A stretch of DNA of 64,000 bases from Shinella sp. XGS7 (lineage in GTDB: Bacteria; Pseudomonadota; Gammaproteobacteria; Burkholderiales; Burkholderiaceae_C), in NCBI RefSeq assembly GCF_020535565.1, contig NZ_CP084758.1, positions 1,143,501 to 1,207,500 on the forward strand, written 5' to 3'. The stretch's first letter is position 1. Each line of letters opens with the position of its first letter. The notes beneath the pieces were generated by a model. That model saw only the letters and a program-made list of their open reading frames with translations, did no database searches and was not told the origin of the DNA. The position numbers and the translations under genes are program-made. Positions 1 to 8,990 of this stretch are shown piece after piece.

Positions 1-1071
1 GCGCGAGTGCTGCTGCTCTACGGTGGCAGCAGTGCCGAGCGCAACGGCACCCTGGCCGAGGTGCGCCAGGCCCTGCAGGGCCGCCTGGTCCAGGAGTTCG
101 GCGGCATTGAGCCCAACCCGAGCTACGAGACCCTGATGCGCGCCGTTGAACAGGTGCGCTCGCAAGGGCTGGACTTCCTGCTGGCTGTGGGCGGTGGCTC
201 GGTCATCGACGGCACCAAGTTCGTGGCCGCTGCGGTGCCTTACCCGCAGGACCCCTGGCACATCCTGGAGACCGGCGGAGCCGAAGTAAAGCAGGCGCTG
301 CCCTTCGGCAGCGTGCTGACCCTGCCGGCCACCGGCTCGGAGATGAACGCCGGCTCCGTGATCACCCGACGCGCCACCCAGGCCAAGCGCGTGTTCCACA
401 GCGCCCATGTGTTTCCGCGCTTCAGCATCCTGGACCCGGCGAAGATGGATTCGCTGCCGATCCGCCAGCTGGCCAATGGCGTGGCCGATGCCTTCACGCA
501 TGTGATGGAGCAGTACCTGACCTACCCCGCCCAGGCCCATGTGCAGGACCGCATGGCCGAAGCCCTGCTGCAGACCCTGGTGGACATTGGCCCCCAGGTG
601 CTGGCTACCGAGCATGACGCAGCAGCACGGGCCAGCCTGATGTGGACCGCCACCTTGGCGCTCAACGGCCTCATCGGCGCGGGCGTGCCGCAGGACTGGT
701 CCACCCACATGATCGGCCATGAGCTGACGGCGCTTCACGACATCGACCATGCCCGCACCCTGGCCGTGGTGCTGCCGGCCAATCTGAAGGTGCGCCGCTC
801 GGCCAAGCGCGAGAAGCTGCTGCAGTACGCCGAACGCGTGTGGCAGCTGCGCGAAGGCGCTGAAGAGGCGCGCATCGATGCCGCCATCCAGCGCACCGAG
901 GTTTTCTTCGAGAGCCTGGGCATTCCCACCCGGCTGTCGGCCTACGCGCTGGGTGCCGATGCGGTGGAACCCGTCATCAAGCAACTCGAGGCCCATGGCC
1001 TGACCGCGCTGGGCGAGCGCCGCGATGTCACGCTGGACATCAGCCGCCAGATCCTGCAGGCCGCGCTTTGA
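1..1071 (+). CDS. yqhD: YqhD-type NADPH-dependent iron-containing alcohol/aldehyde reductase (5' end outside window)
   Basis: Group III metal-dependent alcohol dehydrogenase that reduces short-chain and lipid-peroxidation aldehydes with NADPH. The frame is already open at base 1, and about 40 N-terminal residues expected of the family lie outside the window. Visible motifs are the nucleotide-binding AVGGGSVIDGTKF, the LPATGSE loop, and the metal ligands D and H in NGVADAFTHVMEQY, H in MIGHEL and H in IDHART. Sequence agreement with E. coli YqhD, recalled from memory, is high throughout. It is followed after 36 bp by a DJ-1 family gene and then by other oxidoreductases on the same strand, so it probably heads or belongs to an electrophile-detoxification cluster. 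Confidence 0.92.
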   Translation, partial: ARVLLLYGGSSAERNGTLAEVRQALQGRLVQEFGGIEPNPSYETLMRAVEQVRSQGLDFLLAVGGGSVIDGTKFVAAAVPYPQDPWHILETGGAEVKQALPFGSVLTLPATGSEMNAGSVITRRATQAKRVFHSAHVFPRFSILDPAKMDSLPIRQLANGVADAFTHVMEQYLTYPAQAHVQDRMAEALLQTLVDIGPQVLATEHDAAARASLMWTATLALNGLIGAGVPQDWSTHMIGHELTALHDIDHARTLAVVLPANLKVRRSAKREKLLQYAERVWQLREGAEEARIDAAIQRTEVFFESLGIPTRLSAYALGADAVEPVIKQLEAHGLTALGERRDVTLDISRQILQAAL

Positions 1072-1107
1072 GCGTCGGCCATTCCACACACACCGAAAGA
1101 AAATTCC

Positions 1108-1809
1108 ATGAGCTCCCGCATCCTGATGATCGTCACCTCCAACGCCCGCATGGGCGATACCGGCAAGCCCACAGGCTTGTGGGCCGAGGAGCTGGCCGTG
1201 CCCTACTACGCGCTGGTGGATGCCGGCGCCGAGGTGACGCTGGCCTCGCCGGCCGGCGGCCCCGCACCCATTGACCCAGGCAGCCTGAAGCCCGTGGGTC
1301 AGAACGACCCCGTCGTCGAGCGTTTCCTGGCCGATGCAGCCCTGCAGGCCCGTATCGCCGCGACGCCCAAGGCCGCAGACTTCGACGGCGCCAGCTTCGA
1401 TGCCATCTTCTTCCCGGGCGGCCACGGCACCATGTGGGACCTGCCGGTCGATGCCGGCGTGACCCGCGCGGTGGAGCGCGCCTTCGCGGCCGAGAAGCTG
1501 ATCGCTTCCGTCTGCCATGGTGCGGCCGGCCTGGTGACGGCCCGGCGCCCGGATGGCCAGTCCATCGTGAAGGATCTGCGCGTCAATTCCTTCACCGACG
1601 CCGAGGAAGTGGCCGTGGGCCTTGAGAAGGTCGTGCCCTTCATGCTTGAGGCGCGTCTGCGCGAACTGGGTGGCCGCTTCGAGGGGGCCGCGAACTGGCA
1701 GGCCTTTGCCATTCGTGATGGCCAGCTGATCACCGGACAGAACCCCCAGTCCTCGCACCTGGTCGCGCAAGAACTCTTGCTGGCCCTGGCTGCGGCCTCG
1801 CGTCAGTGA
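1108..1809 (+). CDS. DJ-1/PfpI (Hsp31-like, class I glutamine amidotransferase fold) family protein
   Basis: 233 residues. The nucleophile elbow is SVCHGAAGL with the catalytic Cys at about residue 136; a supporting Glu lies in AEELAVPYY near the N-terminus, and FFPGGHGTMWDLP is the typical loop before the elbow. Relatives act as glyoxalases, deglycases or chaperones against reactive carbonyls. It sits between an aldehyde reductase and a quinone oxidoreductase, which fits a carbonyl-stress role (inference). The start ATG at 1108 has the weak upstream purine run GAAAGAAAA. The substrate cannot be told from sequence alone. Confidence 0.88.
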   Translation: MSSRILMIVTSNARMGDTGKPTGLWAEELAVPYYALVDAGAEVTLASPAGGPAPIDPGSLKPVGQNDPVVERFLADAALQARIAATPKAADFDGASFDAIFFPGGHGTMWDLPVDAGVTRAVERAFAAEKLIASVCHGAAGLVTARRPDGQSIVKDLRVNSFTDAEEVAVGLEKVVPFMLEARLRELGGRFEGAANWQAFAIRDGQLITGQNPQSSHLVAQELLLALAAASRQ

Positions 1810-1837
1810 AGGTCGACGGATTCGGGGAGGCATGACC

Positions 1838-2812
1838 ATGAAAGCCTTGCTGCTGACCGAAGCCGGGGCCGATTTTCAGCTCCGCCTGGCCGAGGTGGCC
1901 GCGCCCGAGCCAGGGCCGGGTGAGGTGCGCCTGCGAGTCCGGGCCTCCAGCCTCAATCCGGTGGACTACAAGTTTGCGCGCAGCGGGGCTGGCCTGAGCC
2001 TGCCGCATGTGCTGGGGATCGATGCCGCGGGCGAGATCGATGCCCTCGGTCCGGGTGTGACGGGCTGGGGCATCGGTGAGCGCGTGATGGCCTTGTGCAA
2101 CCTCTACCGGTGGGGCGGCTTCGCCGAGCAGGTGGTGGTGGACGCCCAGGTGCTGAGCCGGCTGCCCAATGGGCTGTCGTTCGAGCAGGCGGCCACCTTG
2201 CCTTGTGCAGGTCTGACGGCCTGGCAGGCCCTGTTCCAGAAGTTCCCGCTTCGCCCGGGCCAGACCGTGCTGATCACGGCAGCCGGCGGTGGCGTGGGAG
2301 GCTTCGCCGTCCAGCTGGCCAAGCAGGAGCCGGGCGTGCGCGTGCTCGCCACCAGCTCGCGTTCGGCAGCGCGGGTCAGCGCCCTCGGTGCCGATGCCGT
2401 CATCGACTACCGCCAGGCGAATGTGGTGGACGCTGTCATGCGCCTCACCCAGGGCCGCGGCGTGGACGCCATCATCGATCTGGTCTCGGCCGAGTCGGCA
2501 ACACAGCTGCTGCCCCTGCTGCGGCACAACGGCCATATCGTCTGCGTGGTGGGCCGCCCCAGCGATGCAACGCTGCCCCCCTGGGGCAAGGCCGTCTCCC
2601 TCCACGATGTGGCCCTGGGCTTTGCCTACCAGCACGGGGATGCGAGCGATCTGGCACGCATCGCCCGCGCCGGTGAAAGCCTGGCGGCCTGGGTGGCGGA
2701 TGGGCTGATCCAGCCGCAGATTCAGGATGTCATCGCACTTGAGGCCGTGCCGGCCGCCCTGCGCCGGCTGGGCCAAGGCAGCACCCAGGGCAAGGTCGTT
2801 GTGCGCCTGTGA
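1838..2812 (+). CDS. Zinc-independent medium-chain dehydrogenase, NADPH:quinone oxidoreductase type
   Basis: MDR-superfamily protein of about 324 residues: an N-terminal GroES-like domain (GPGEVRLRVRASSLNPVDYK) followed by a Rossmann domain with AAGGGVGGFAVQLAK. The structural-zinc cysteine cluster of classical alcohol dehydrogenases is absent, which points to quinone oxidoreductase or enoyl-reductase types. I prefer the ATG at 1838 over the in-frame ATG at 1832, because GGGGAGG ends 7 bases before 1838 but is almost in contact with 1832. Its end overlaps the longest possible frame of the next gene, so the two are probably co-transcribed. Confidence 0.9.
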   Translation: MKALLLTEAGADFQLRLAEVAAPEPGPGEVRLRVRASSLNPVDYKFARSGAGLSLPHVLGIDAAGEIDALGPGVTGWGIGERVMALCNLYRWGGFAEQVVVDAQVLSRLPNGLSFEQAATLPCAGLTAWQALFQKFPLRPGQTVLITAAGGGVGGFAVQLAKQEPGVRVLATSSRSAARVSALGADAVIDYRQANVVDAVMRLTQGRGVDAIIDLVSAESATQLLPLLRHNGHIVCVVGRPSDATLPPWGKAVSLHDVALGFAYQHGDASDLARIARAGESLAAWVADGLIQPQIQDVIALEAVPAALRRLGQGSTQGKVVVRL

Positions 2813-2865
2813 TCCAGCGCCTGCTCCGTCTTGCCAATCCCTCTCTCGCCCAACTTCTAGCCCCT

Positions 2866-3972
2866 ATGTCTAAGCTGTTCGAACCCCTGCGCCTGAAAGA
2901 CATCACGCTGCGCAACCGCATCGGCGTACCGCCCATGTGCCAGTACATGGCCCGTGATGGCCTGCCCAGCGACTGGCACCTGCCGCACTACACGGCCCTG
3001 GCCCGCGGCGGTGCCGGCCTGGTCATCGTCGAGGCCACGGCCGTCTCGCCCGAGGGCCGCATCACCCCGGCCTGCCTGGGGCTCTGGTCCGATGAGCAGG
3101 CCGAGGCGCTGGCACCGATTGCCCAGGCCATCCGGCGCGCCGGCGCGGCGCCCGGCATCCAGATCGGTCATGCCGGCCGCAAAGCCAGTGCCCACCGCCC
3201 CTGGGAGGGCGACGATCACATTCCCGAGGCCGACGAGACAGCCTGGCCCACGATCTCTCCTTCGTCCATCGCCTTCGGTGCGCATCTGGACCGCGTCCCT
3301 CGTGCCATGAGCCGGGACGACATCCAGCGCGTGCAGAGCGACTTTGTGCAGGCCGCTCGCCGCGCTCTGGAGGCGGGCTTCGAATGGCTGGAGCTGCACT
3401 TCGCCCATGGCTATCTGGGCCAGAGTTTTCTGTCCACCTATGCCAATGCCCGCGATGACGAGTTCGGCGGCAGCGCACCGAACCGTGCTCGCTTCCTGCT
3501 CGACACCTTGCGTGCCGTGCGGGCCGTGTGGCCGGAGCGCTTGCCCCTGACCGCACGCCTGGGTGTGCTGGAGTTCGATGGGCGTGACGAAGCTGCGCTG
3601 CTGGAATCCGTGGACCTGGCACGTCAGTTCAAGCAGGCCGGCCTGGACCTGCTCAACGTGAGCATCGGCTTTTCAACCCCAACAGCACAGATTCCCTGGG
3701 GCCCGGGCTTTCTGGCGCCCATCGCCGCGCGGCTGCGTGAAGAGGCGGGGCTGCCCGTTTCGGCAGCCTGGGGCTTTGAGGACCCGATCGTGGCGGAACA
3801 GGCGCTGAACCAGGGGCAGCTGGATCTGGTGCTTGTCGGCCGTGCCCATCTGGCCAACCCGCATTGGCCCTATGCCGCAGCACAAGCCCTGAAGCTGGAG
3901 CGTGCGCCGTGGCTGCTGCCCGCCCCCTACGCCCATTGGCTTGAACGCTATCAACCCAGCCGCAAGGCCTGA
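2866..3972 (+). CDS. NADH:flavin oxidoreductase, old yellow enzyme family (YqjM/NamA type)
   Basis: 368-residue TIM-barrel FMN enzyme that reduces activated C=C bonds of enones and similar electrophiles. YqjM-type signatures are seen: RNRIGVPPMCQYMA (Cys that tunes FMN), the HAGRKAS loop, HFAHGYLGQSFLSTYAN and RDDEFGGS. A longer in-frame start at 2809 would add a non-family N-terminus; MSKLFEPL at 2866 matches the usual beginning. The upstream MDR gene and downstream ABM monooxygenase suggest one detoxification transcript. Confidence 0.92.
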   Translation: MSKLFEPLRLKDITLRNRIGVPPMCQYMARDGLPSDWHLPHYTALARGGAGLVIVEATAVSPEGRITPACLGLWSDEQAEALAPIAQAIRRAGAAPGIQIGHAGRKASAHRPWEGDDHIPEADETAWPTISPSSIAFGAHLDRVPRAMSRDDIQRVQSDFVQAARRALEAGFEWLELHFAHGYLGQSFLSTYANARDDEFGGSAPNRARFLLDTLRAVRAVWPERLPLTARLGVLEFDGRDEAALLESVDLARQFKQAGLDLLNVSIGFSTPTAQIPWGPGFLAPIAARLREEAGLPVSAAWGFEDPIVAEQALNQGQLDLVLVGRAHLANPHWPYAAAQALKLERAPWLLPAPYAHWLERYQPSRKA

Positions 3973-3986
3973 ACCCCAACATCCTC

Positions 3987-4307
3987 ATGAGCATTCATAT
4001 CCTTGCCACCCTGGAAGCCTTGCCCGAGTTCCGCAGCGCCGTGGATTCGGCCCTGCGTGAGCTGGTCCAGGCCACCCGCCAGGAACCCGGCAACCAGCGC
4101 TACGACCTCTACTGCGACGCCGAGCAACCCGAGGTCTTCCATATTGTTGAGACCTACAGCGATATGGCCGCGCTGGAAGCCCACCGGGGCACCCGGCATT
4201 ACCTGTCCTACCGGGACCAGGCCCGGAGCTGGCTGCGCAAGCCCCCCGTGGTCCGGGTGCTTCGGGCGCTTGATCTTGCGGGTGTGATGCCCGTCACCGC
4301 TGTGTAA
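3987..4307 (+). CDS. Antibiotic-biosynthesis-monooxygenase (ABM) domain protein, YgiN-like
   Basis: 106-residue single ferredoxin-like ABM domain. The pattern LVQATRQEPGNQRYDLYCDAEQP, followed by an aromatic-rich strand and AALEAHRGTRHY, is typical of YgiN/LsrG-type proteins, which work as cofactor-free quinol monooxygenases or isomerases. It starts 14 bp after the old yellow enzyme gene, so it is probably in the same transcript. Confidence 0.85.
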   Translation: MSIHILATLEALPEFRSAVDSALRELVQATRQEPGNQRYDLYCDAEQPEVFHIVETYSDMAALEAHRGTRHYLSYRDQARSWLRKPPVVRVLRALDLAGVMPVTAV

Positions 4308-4345
4308 GGCTGCGCATCCGCGCCTCCACGGCTATAGGAACCATC

Positions 4346-5574
4346 ATGAAACTCAAGAGCTTTCCCTCGATGCTGGCCTGGGCGCTGGTCAGCGGTGTGG
4401 CGCTGCTCGGCGCATCGACCATGACCTGGGCCCAGCCCCAGCCCGTCAGGGCCCAGGCGGAGCTGCAGTACGCCTGGACCCAGAGTCAATGGAACTTTGC
4501 GTCGTGGGCGCAAGCTCAGGCCTACGCCCAGGCGGACGTCTTCAAACGTGCGCCCCTGCACGGTGTCAAAGTCGACCGACAAGGACAGGTATTCGTCAGC
4601 ACCGCGCGGCTCGTCGATGCGCGGGTGCCCGCCACACTGAACCGGCTGATCGAGCGTGCCGGACGCGTGACTCTGGAGCCATTCCCGAATTGGGGCCTGC
4701 ACGCGCTGAATCGCCCCGACGGGCTGCGCAATGTGCTCGGTTTCGCCATCGACAGCAAGAATCAGCTGTGGGCGCTGGATATGGGCTTCGCCGCCGGAGA
4801 CGTCGAGGCGGCGCCCGGCGCGCAGAAGCTCGTGATCTTCGATATCGAGAGCGGCCGCGAGCTCAGACGCTATCCGTTGCCCGACGCGGTGGCCGACCGC
4901 AAGACCAGCTTCCTGAATGACCTGGCGCTGGACGAGCGACGCCAACTGGCTTACATCAGCGACAGCGGCAGTCGCGCGGAGAACGGCGCCGCGGGCGGCA
5001 TCATCGTGCTCGATCTGCAGACCGGCTTGAGCCGCCGCGTACTGGACCGCTCGCCCCTCACCGGCGACGATCCCGCCCGTCCCTTGTTCGTGAACGGCGA
5101 GCCCGCCCTGCCGGGTCAGGCGCTTCGAGTAGGGATCAACGGCATCGCGCTCAGTCCGGACGGCGAGCGGCTGTACTGGTCCATCACGACCGGCGATGCG
5201 GTCTATGCGCTGGACACCCGACACATCCGGGGTGACGCTCAGCCGCCCGCCGATCTTGAGGCGCATGTGATCGGTCCGGTCCGGTCCGGATCGGCGGAGG
5301 TTCTGATGGCATGGCCGTTGGTCCGGATGGCCAGATCTACGTCACCAACATCACGCTGAACCGCATCCAGCAGATTGACCCGACATCCTGGGGCGTCCGG
5401 ACGCTGGTCGAGGGGCCCGAGTGGATCTGGCCCGACACCTTGGCCTTTGACCGCGAAGGCAATCTCTGGGCGTCGACCAATCACCTCAACCACGCCTTCT
5501 CGGGGCAAATGCAGTTCGACACCGCAAAGCCCAACTTTCGGATCTTCAAGATTCCTTTGGGGCATCTCAACTGA
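4346..5574 (+). pseudogene. Major royal jelly / yellow family protein, frameshifted near 5272-5286
   Basis: The frame from 4346 opens with a signal peptide (MKLKSFPSMLAWALVSGVALL, cut near TWAQPQ) and continues through a six-bladed propeller of the MRJP/yellow family (FAIDSKNQLWALDMGF, LNDLALDERRQLAYISDSG). At about 5290 it leaves the family sequence. The remaining family sequence (SDGMAVGPDGQIYVTN to the end) lies in another frame up to 5574. The switch coincides with three tandem copies of CGGTC; removing one copy joins the frames perfectly. It is either a real recent slippage mutation or a sequencing error. The protein would be periplasmic; its enzymatic role is unknown. Confidence 0.85.
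5272..5286 (+). repeat. Tandem pentanucleotide CGGTC x3 at the frameshift
   Basis: Three exact CGGTC copies in a row, followed by CGGA. With two copies, the codons read I-G-P-V-R-I-G-G-G-S-D-G-M and run into the downstream frame without interruption. Confidence 0.9.
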
Positions 5575-6160
5575 ACACAGACGGGTGAATGCTCGAGCCG
5601 GCTCGGTGAAGCTGCTTTCAGCGCAGCCCTCAGTTGAACGTGCCGCGATGCCGGGATTGAGCGTCGATTGACCGCGTTTGGCGTAAGCGGTCGTTGCATG
5701 AACGGGGCTGGCCGACGGCTTGCAGCCTCAAACCGTCTTGGAAGGGCTTGGCCATTACTACTCGGCTGCGCGTGACCGCCCCCCCACATCCAGTCCGTAA
5801 CTGACGGTTTATTCGCGTACAGAAGGCCAGGAGGGGCTAGCTCCCGAGCTTGGCAGTGCTCTCGCGTCACCTGCGATTCGCAGCCGCCAGCATGTCAAGG
5901 AGCGATCTCAGCCAGGAGCTGACGCGAAGGATCCAAAGCCTGGCCGAGCGCTTTTCACCTGACTACAGGTGGGTTGATCCACCTCAAGCGCCCGGCTTGC
6001 CGATAGCCGGATGGAGCGTTTCCGCCTCCTAGAATCGCCGTGCCGTGTTGCGGTTGAAGCAAAAGTTGGCCGGGAGCGGATTTAACTTAACGTTGGCCAA
6101 TGAGGCCAAGCTATGGGTTAAGTCGTGGCGGGCGCTGCGCTAAACGCGCGCTGTGCCGTG
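5575..6160. other. Intergenic stretch without a supportable gene
   Basis: 586 bases between the MRJP pseudogene and the tRNA. The only frame of note (5850-6032) has no family resemblance and no ribosome-binding site. I see no further RNA gene or repeat. Confidence 0.6.
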
Positions 6161-6236
6161 TGGCGCGCCCGGCTGGGATCGAACCAGCAACCCCTGCCTT
6201 CGGAGGGCAGTACTCTATCCATTGAGCTACGGGCGC
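6161..6236 (-). tRNA. tRNA-Arg (anticodon CCG), CCA encoded
   Basis: On the minus strand the 76 bases fold as a complete cloverleaf: acceptor GCGCCCG..CGGGCGC, D-loop AGCTCAATGGATAGAGT, anticodon stem CTGCC/GGCAG around CTCCGAA, T-arm GCTGGTTCGATCCCAGC, then discriminator G and CCA. The anticodon CCG reads CGG arginine codons. Confidence 0.96.
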
Positions 6237-6297
6237 AGCGCGGCGGATTCTAGCAGTGCCGCGGGCTTGCACGGGGGAGGCCGGCAAGCGCGGCCGA

Positions 6298-6303
6298 TAT
6301 AAT
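6298..6303 (+). promoter_or_regulatory. Possible -10 box (TATAAT) ahead of the cytochrome c gene
   Basis: A perfect TATAAT lies 74 bases before the cytochrome start. No convincing -35 at the normal spacing was seen (TTGCAC is too far upstream), so this is a tentative call. Confidence 0.35.
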
Positions 6304-6377
6304 TTGACGCTTCAAGCCGCCTGCAGCTGGGGCGGCGCTGCGTGATTTCCAATTTGCCGAACGCCAACGAGGATTCA

Positions 6378-6929
6378 ATGAGCGCACCCCAAGATCAAGG
6401 CCACCAACACGACGCACACGAGGCGCACGAAGGGCCGATCAAGACCCCCAAGCAGCTGATGTGGGCGGTGGGTTTCGCCTTCGTCGTGCCCGTGGTCGTG
6501 ATCGTGCTGCTGGCCAACTATGTGTCCAGCGCCGCCAAGCCCGCCGCCGGCAGCGTGGGTCTGGAGGAGCAGGCCGTGGCCGCGCGCATCCAGCCCGTGG
6601 GCAGCATCGAGCTCAAGGACGTGTCCAACCCGGGCGCCATGAAGACCGGTGAGCAGGTCTTCCAGGCCCAGTGCGCCGCCTGCCACTCCACCGGCGCCGC
6701 CGGTGCGCCCAAGCTGGGCGACGCCGCCGCCTGGGGCCCGCGTCTGGGCCAGGGCTTCGACCTCCTGGTTCAGCACGCCCTCAAGGGCAAGGGCGCCATG
6801 GGCCCGCAGGGCGGTGGCGACCACAGCGACTTCGAGATTTCGCGCGCGGTGGTCTATATGGCCAACCAGGGCGGCGCCAAGTTCGAGGAGCCCAAGGCGC
6901 CCGCCGCCGCGGCTTCCGCGGCACAGTAA
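6378..6929 (+). CDS. Membrane-anchored c-type cytochrome (cytochrome c5 family)
   Basis: 183 residues: a His/Asp/Glu-rich cytoplasmic start, one N-terminal transmembrane helix (MWAVGFAFVVPVVVIVLLANYV), then a periplasmic class I cytochrome c domain with heme motif CAACH and the c5-like GPRLGQGFDLL and a downstream Met ligand. The Ala/Pro-rich tail is low complexity. I chose ATG 6378 (MSAPQDQG), preceded by GAGGA; an in-frame start at 6342 would add 12 unlikely residues. Its role is electron transfer in the respiratory chain. It ends in a strong terminator. Confidence 0.9.
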   Translation: MSAPQDQGHQHDAHEAHEGPIKTPKQLMWAVGFAFVVPVVVIVLLANYVSSAAKPAAGSVGLEEQAVAARIQPVGSIELKDVSNPGAMKTGEQVFQAQCAACHSTGAAGAPKLGDAAAWGPRLGQGFDLLVQHALKGKGAMGPQGGGDHSDFEISRAVVYMANQGGAKFEEPKAPAAAASAAQ

Positions 6930-6949
6930 TCGCCCGTACGCCTGGCAAG

Positions 6950-6974
6950 AGCCGCCCCCAGGGGCGGCTTTTTC
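6950..6974 (+). terminator. Rho-independent terminator after the cytochrome gene
   Basis: GCCGCCCCC and GGGGCGGC form a GC-only stem with a very small loop, followed by TTTTT. It lies 21 bases after the cytochrome stop and faces the convergent gene beginning at 7525. Confidence 0.9.
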
Positions 6975-6985
6975 ATGCGGGCGTC

Positions 6986-7525
6986 TCAGGCAGGCCGGGG
7001 TTCGGCCACTACGCCATGGCGCTGCAACAGCTCGGCATGGCTCAGCGTCTCGGGCTGCCACAGGCCCGCTTCCACCGGCGCCAGGGCCAGGCCCATGTCC
7101 AGGCTGTGCACCAGACCCAGGCCCAGTGGCGTGGCCAGGTAGAGGCGATCCTGCTCGTCCAGCCAGCTGGCCTGCGCCGGACCGGCGGCCAGGCCGGTGT
7201 GGCTCAGCAGCTGCGGCGCGCGGGGATCGGCCGGGTTGTCGTTCAGGCGCCAGACCCAGGGTGCGGCCTCCAGCTGCACATAGACGCGCTGCGGGCCGTT
7301 CTGGAAGAACCAGGCGCCCTGCTCATCGGCCGCGTAGTTGCGGTGGATGAAGTCGCGCAGCTTCTCGTGCGTGATGCGGCTGCCCTTGACCTGGGGGAAG
7401 GGGCCGGCCGCCTGGATACGCTCGTCGCGCATATACCAGTCGCCGCGCGCGTCCAGGGCCAGCCAGCCGTAGCAGTGCGGCACATTGGGCCATTTCTTCA
7501 GGGCGGCTTCGACGATGGCGTCCAT
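6986..7525 (-). CDS. Conserved beta-proteobacterial hypothetical protein
   Basis: 179 residues that begin MDAIVEAALKKWPNVPHCYG and contain KGSRITHEKLRDFIHRNY and GAWFFQNGPQRVYVQLE. From memory this matches a conserved Burkholderiales family found beside YheT-like hydrolases; I am not sure of its DUF number. No signal peptide, membrane segment or catalytic motif is visible. It lies 25 bp downstream of the hydrolase gene on the same strand, so is probably the last gene of that transcript. Function unknown. Confidence 0.8.
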   Translation of the reverse strand: MDAIVEAALKKWPNVPHCYGWLALDARGDWYMRDERIQAAGPFPQVKGSRITHEKLRDFIHRNYAADEQGAWFFQNGPQRVYVQLEAAPWVWRLNDNPADPRAPQLLSHTGLAAGPAQASWLDEQDRLYLATPLGLGLVHSLDMGLALAPVEAGLWQPETLSHAELLQRHGVVAEPRPA

Positions 7526-7550
7526 GGAGGGCTCCGGTGAAAGAGGTCGG

Positions 7551-8534
7551 TCAGAGCGCCTGGGCCAGCCAGTCGCCGACCTGGCGCGGCATCTGCATCA
7601 CGCCTGCCGGCGGCGCCCCATGCGGAAAGCCCACATGGCCGCCGTGCGCCGGCTGCCAGAGCGTGACATGGCGGCCCACCTCGCTCGCGCGCGGCAGGCT
7701 CTCGGCCGGTACAAAGGGGTCGTTGCGTGCGTTCAGGGCCAGGGCCGGGATGCGGATGCGGGCGAGATGCGGCTTGGCCGAGGCGCGGTGCCAGTAGTCC
7801 TCGGTGTCGCGGAAGCCGTGCAGGGGCGCGGTGAAGAGATTGTCGAACTCGTAGAGATCGCGCGCCCGGGCCAGGCGTTCGCCGTCGAAGAGGCCCGGGT
7901 GCTGGCGCAGCTTGGCCAGGGCCTTGGGCACCATGCTGCGCAGGAACATGCGGGTGTAGACCAGGCGGTTGAAGCCCTGGCCGATGGCAATGCCGGCGGC
8001 GCGCAGGTCCAGGGGCGAGCAGATGGAGCAGACCGCCGCGGCCGTGGCCGAGGCGCTCTCGCCGGCCTCCTCGGCCCAGCGCATCAGGGCATTGCCACCC
8101 AGGGAGACGCCGGCGGCAATCAGCGGGCCGCGGTGCGCGGCCTTGAGCCGCGCCAGCATCCAGCCGATCTCTTCATAGTCGCCCGAGTGGTAGGCCCGCG
8201 GCGCCAGGTTCAGCTCGCCCGAGCAGCCGCGGAAATGCGGCATGGCAAAAGCCCAGCCGCGCTCGCGCGCCATGGCCGCGAAGGCCTGCGAATACTGGCT
8301 TTGCGAGCTGCCTTCCAGGCCATGGAAGAGCACCAGCAGGGGCTGCTGCGGGGCGGACGGCGTGGCGCCGGGCTCGGGCTGCAGATGGTCCACATCCACG
8401 AAGTCGCCGTCCGGCGTGGTCCAGCGTTCGCGCCGAAAACGCGGGGGCGCGCCATGAAAGCGCCGCGCGTACAGCGCCGGCCAGATGGTCTGGGCATGGC
8501 CGCCCGGCAGCCACAGCGGCGCGCGGTAGCGCAT
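7551..8534 (-). CDS. Alpha/beta hydrolase of the YheT family
   Basis: About 327 residues. The family signature PGGHAQTIWPAL is near the N-terminus, LVLFHGLEGSSQSQY forms the oxyanion region, and the nucleophile elbow AAGVSLGGNALM supplies the Ser. The C-terminal NARNDPFVP and HGGHVGF supply the Asp and His of the triad. The ATG at 8534 (MRYRAPLWLP) lies one base from the stop of the upstream NTF2-like gene; the longer frame to 8600 is not family sequence. Physiological substrate unknown. Confidence 0.9.
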   Translation of the reverse strand: MRYRAPLWLPGGHAQTIWPALYARRFHGAPPRFRRERWTTPDGDFVDVDHLQPEPGATPSAPQQPLLVLFHGLEGSSQSQYSQAFAAMARERGWAFAMPHFRGCSGELNLAPRAYHSGDYEEIGWMLARLKAAHRGPLIAAGVSLGGNALMRWAEEAGESASATAAAVCSICSPLDLRAAGIAIGQGFNRLVYTRMFLRSMVPKALAKLRQHPGLFDGERLARARDLYEFDNLFTAPLHGFRDTEDYWHRASAKPHLARIRIPALALNARNDPFVPAESLPRASEVGRHVTLWQPAHGGHVGFPHGAPPAGVMQMPRQVGDWLAQAL

Positions 8535-8535
8535 C

Positions 8536-8985
8536 TCAGTGCAGCGTGGCCGGTTCCTCGACCACCTCCTGGATATCGTGGGCCGTGCCCGGGCTGGCAT
8601 GGTGCAGCACCATGCGCCAGCCTTCGGCGGTCTTCAGATAGACATTGGTGGCGATGACCCAGGCGCTGTGCTGGCCCTCGGGGCCTTCCACCTGCACCCG
8701 CTCCAGCACCTGGTGGATGGCGGTGTCACCGCTATGCAGGCGCCGCACCCGCTCGGGGTGCACCGCGATCGCGCCCTGGGCGAACATGCCCTCGAAGGCG
8801 GCGCGTATGGCGCCCAGGCCCACCAGGCGGGGGCCGCCGGGGTGCACGCAGGAGACCTCGTCCTCATCGGCCCAGACCGACATCAGACGCTCCAGGTCGG
8901 CGCTCTGCAGCGCCTCGTAGAACTGGGCCTCGGTGTCCTCGGGCGCGGCCAGCAGGGCCGCGGTCTGGGCTTTGGGGCGCTGCAT
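8536..8985 (-). CDS. NTF2-like / SnoaL-fold (DUF4440-type) protein
   Basis: 149 residues. The pattern DTEAQFYEALQSADLERLMSVW, then DEVSCVHPGG, and the end WRMVLHHASP is that of the YybH/ketosteroid-isomerase-like NTF2 fold. No catalytic residues can be assigned. It is tightly packed between a zinc-finger protein gene and the YheT gene (5 bp and 1 bp apart), so is co-transcribed. Confidence 0.85.
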   Translation of the reverse strand: MQRPKAQTAALLAAPEDTEAQFYEALQSADLERLMSVWADEDEVSCVHPGGPRLVGLGAIRAAFEGMFAQGAIAVHPERVRRLHSGDTAIHQVLERVQVEGPEGQHSAWVIATNVYLKTAEGWRMVLHHASPGTAHDIQEVVEEPATLH

Positions 8986-8990
8986 GGGGC

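Noticed and set aside
6161-6236. tRNA-Arg as a possible integration site for the island
   Set aside because: The island ends are 14 kb away and inside arfB; no copy of the tRNA 3' end was seen at the other junction.
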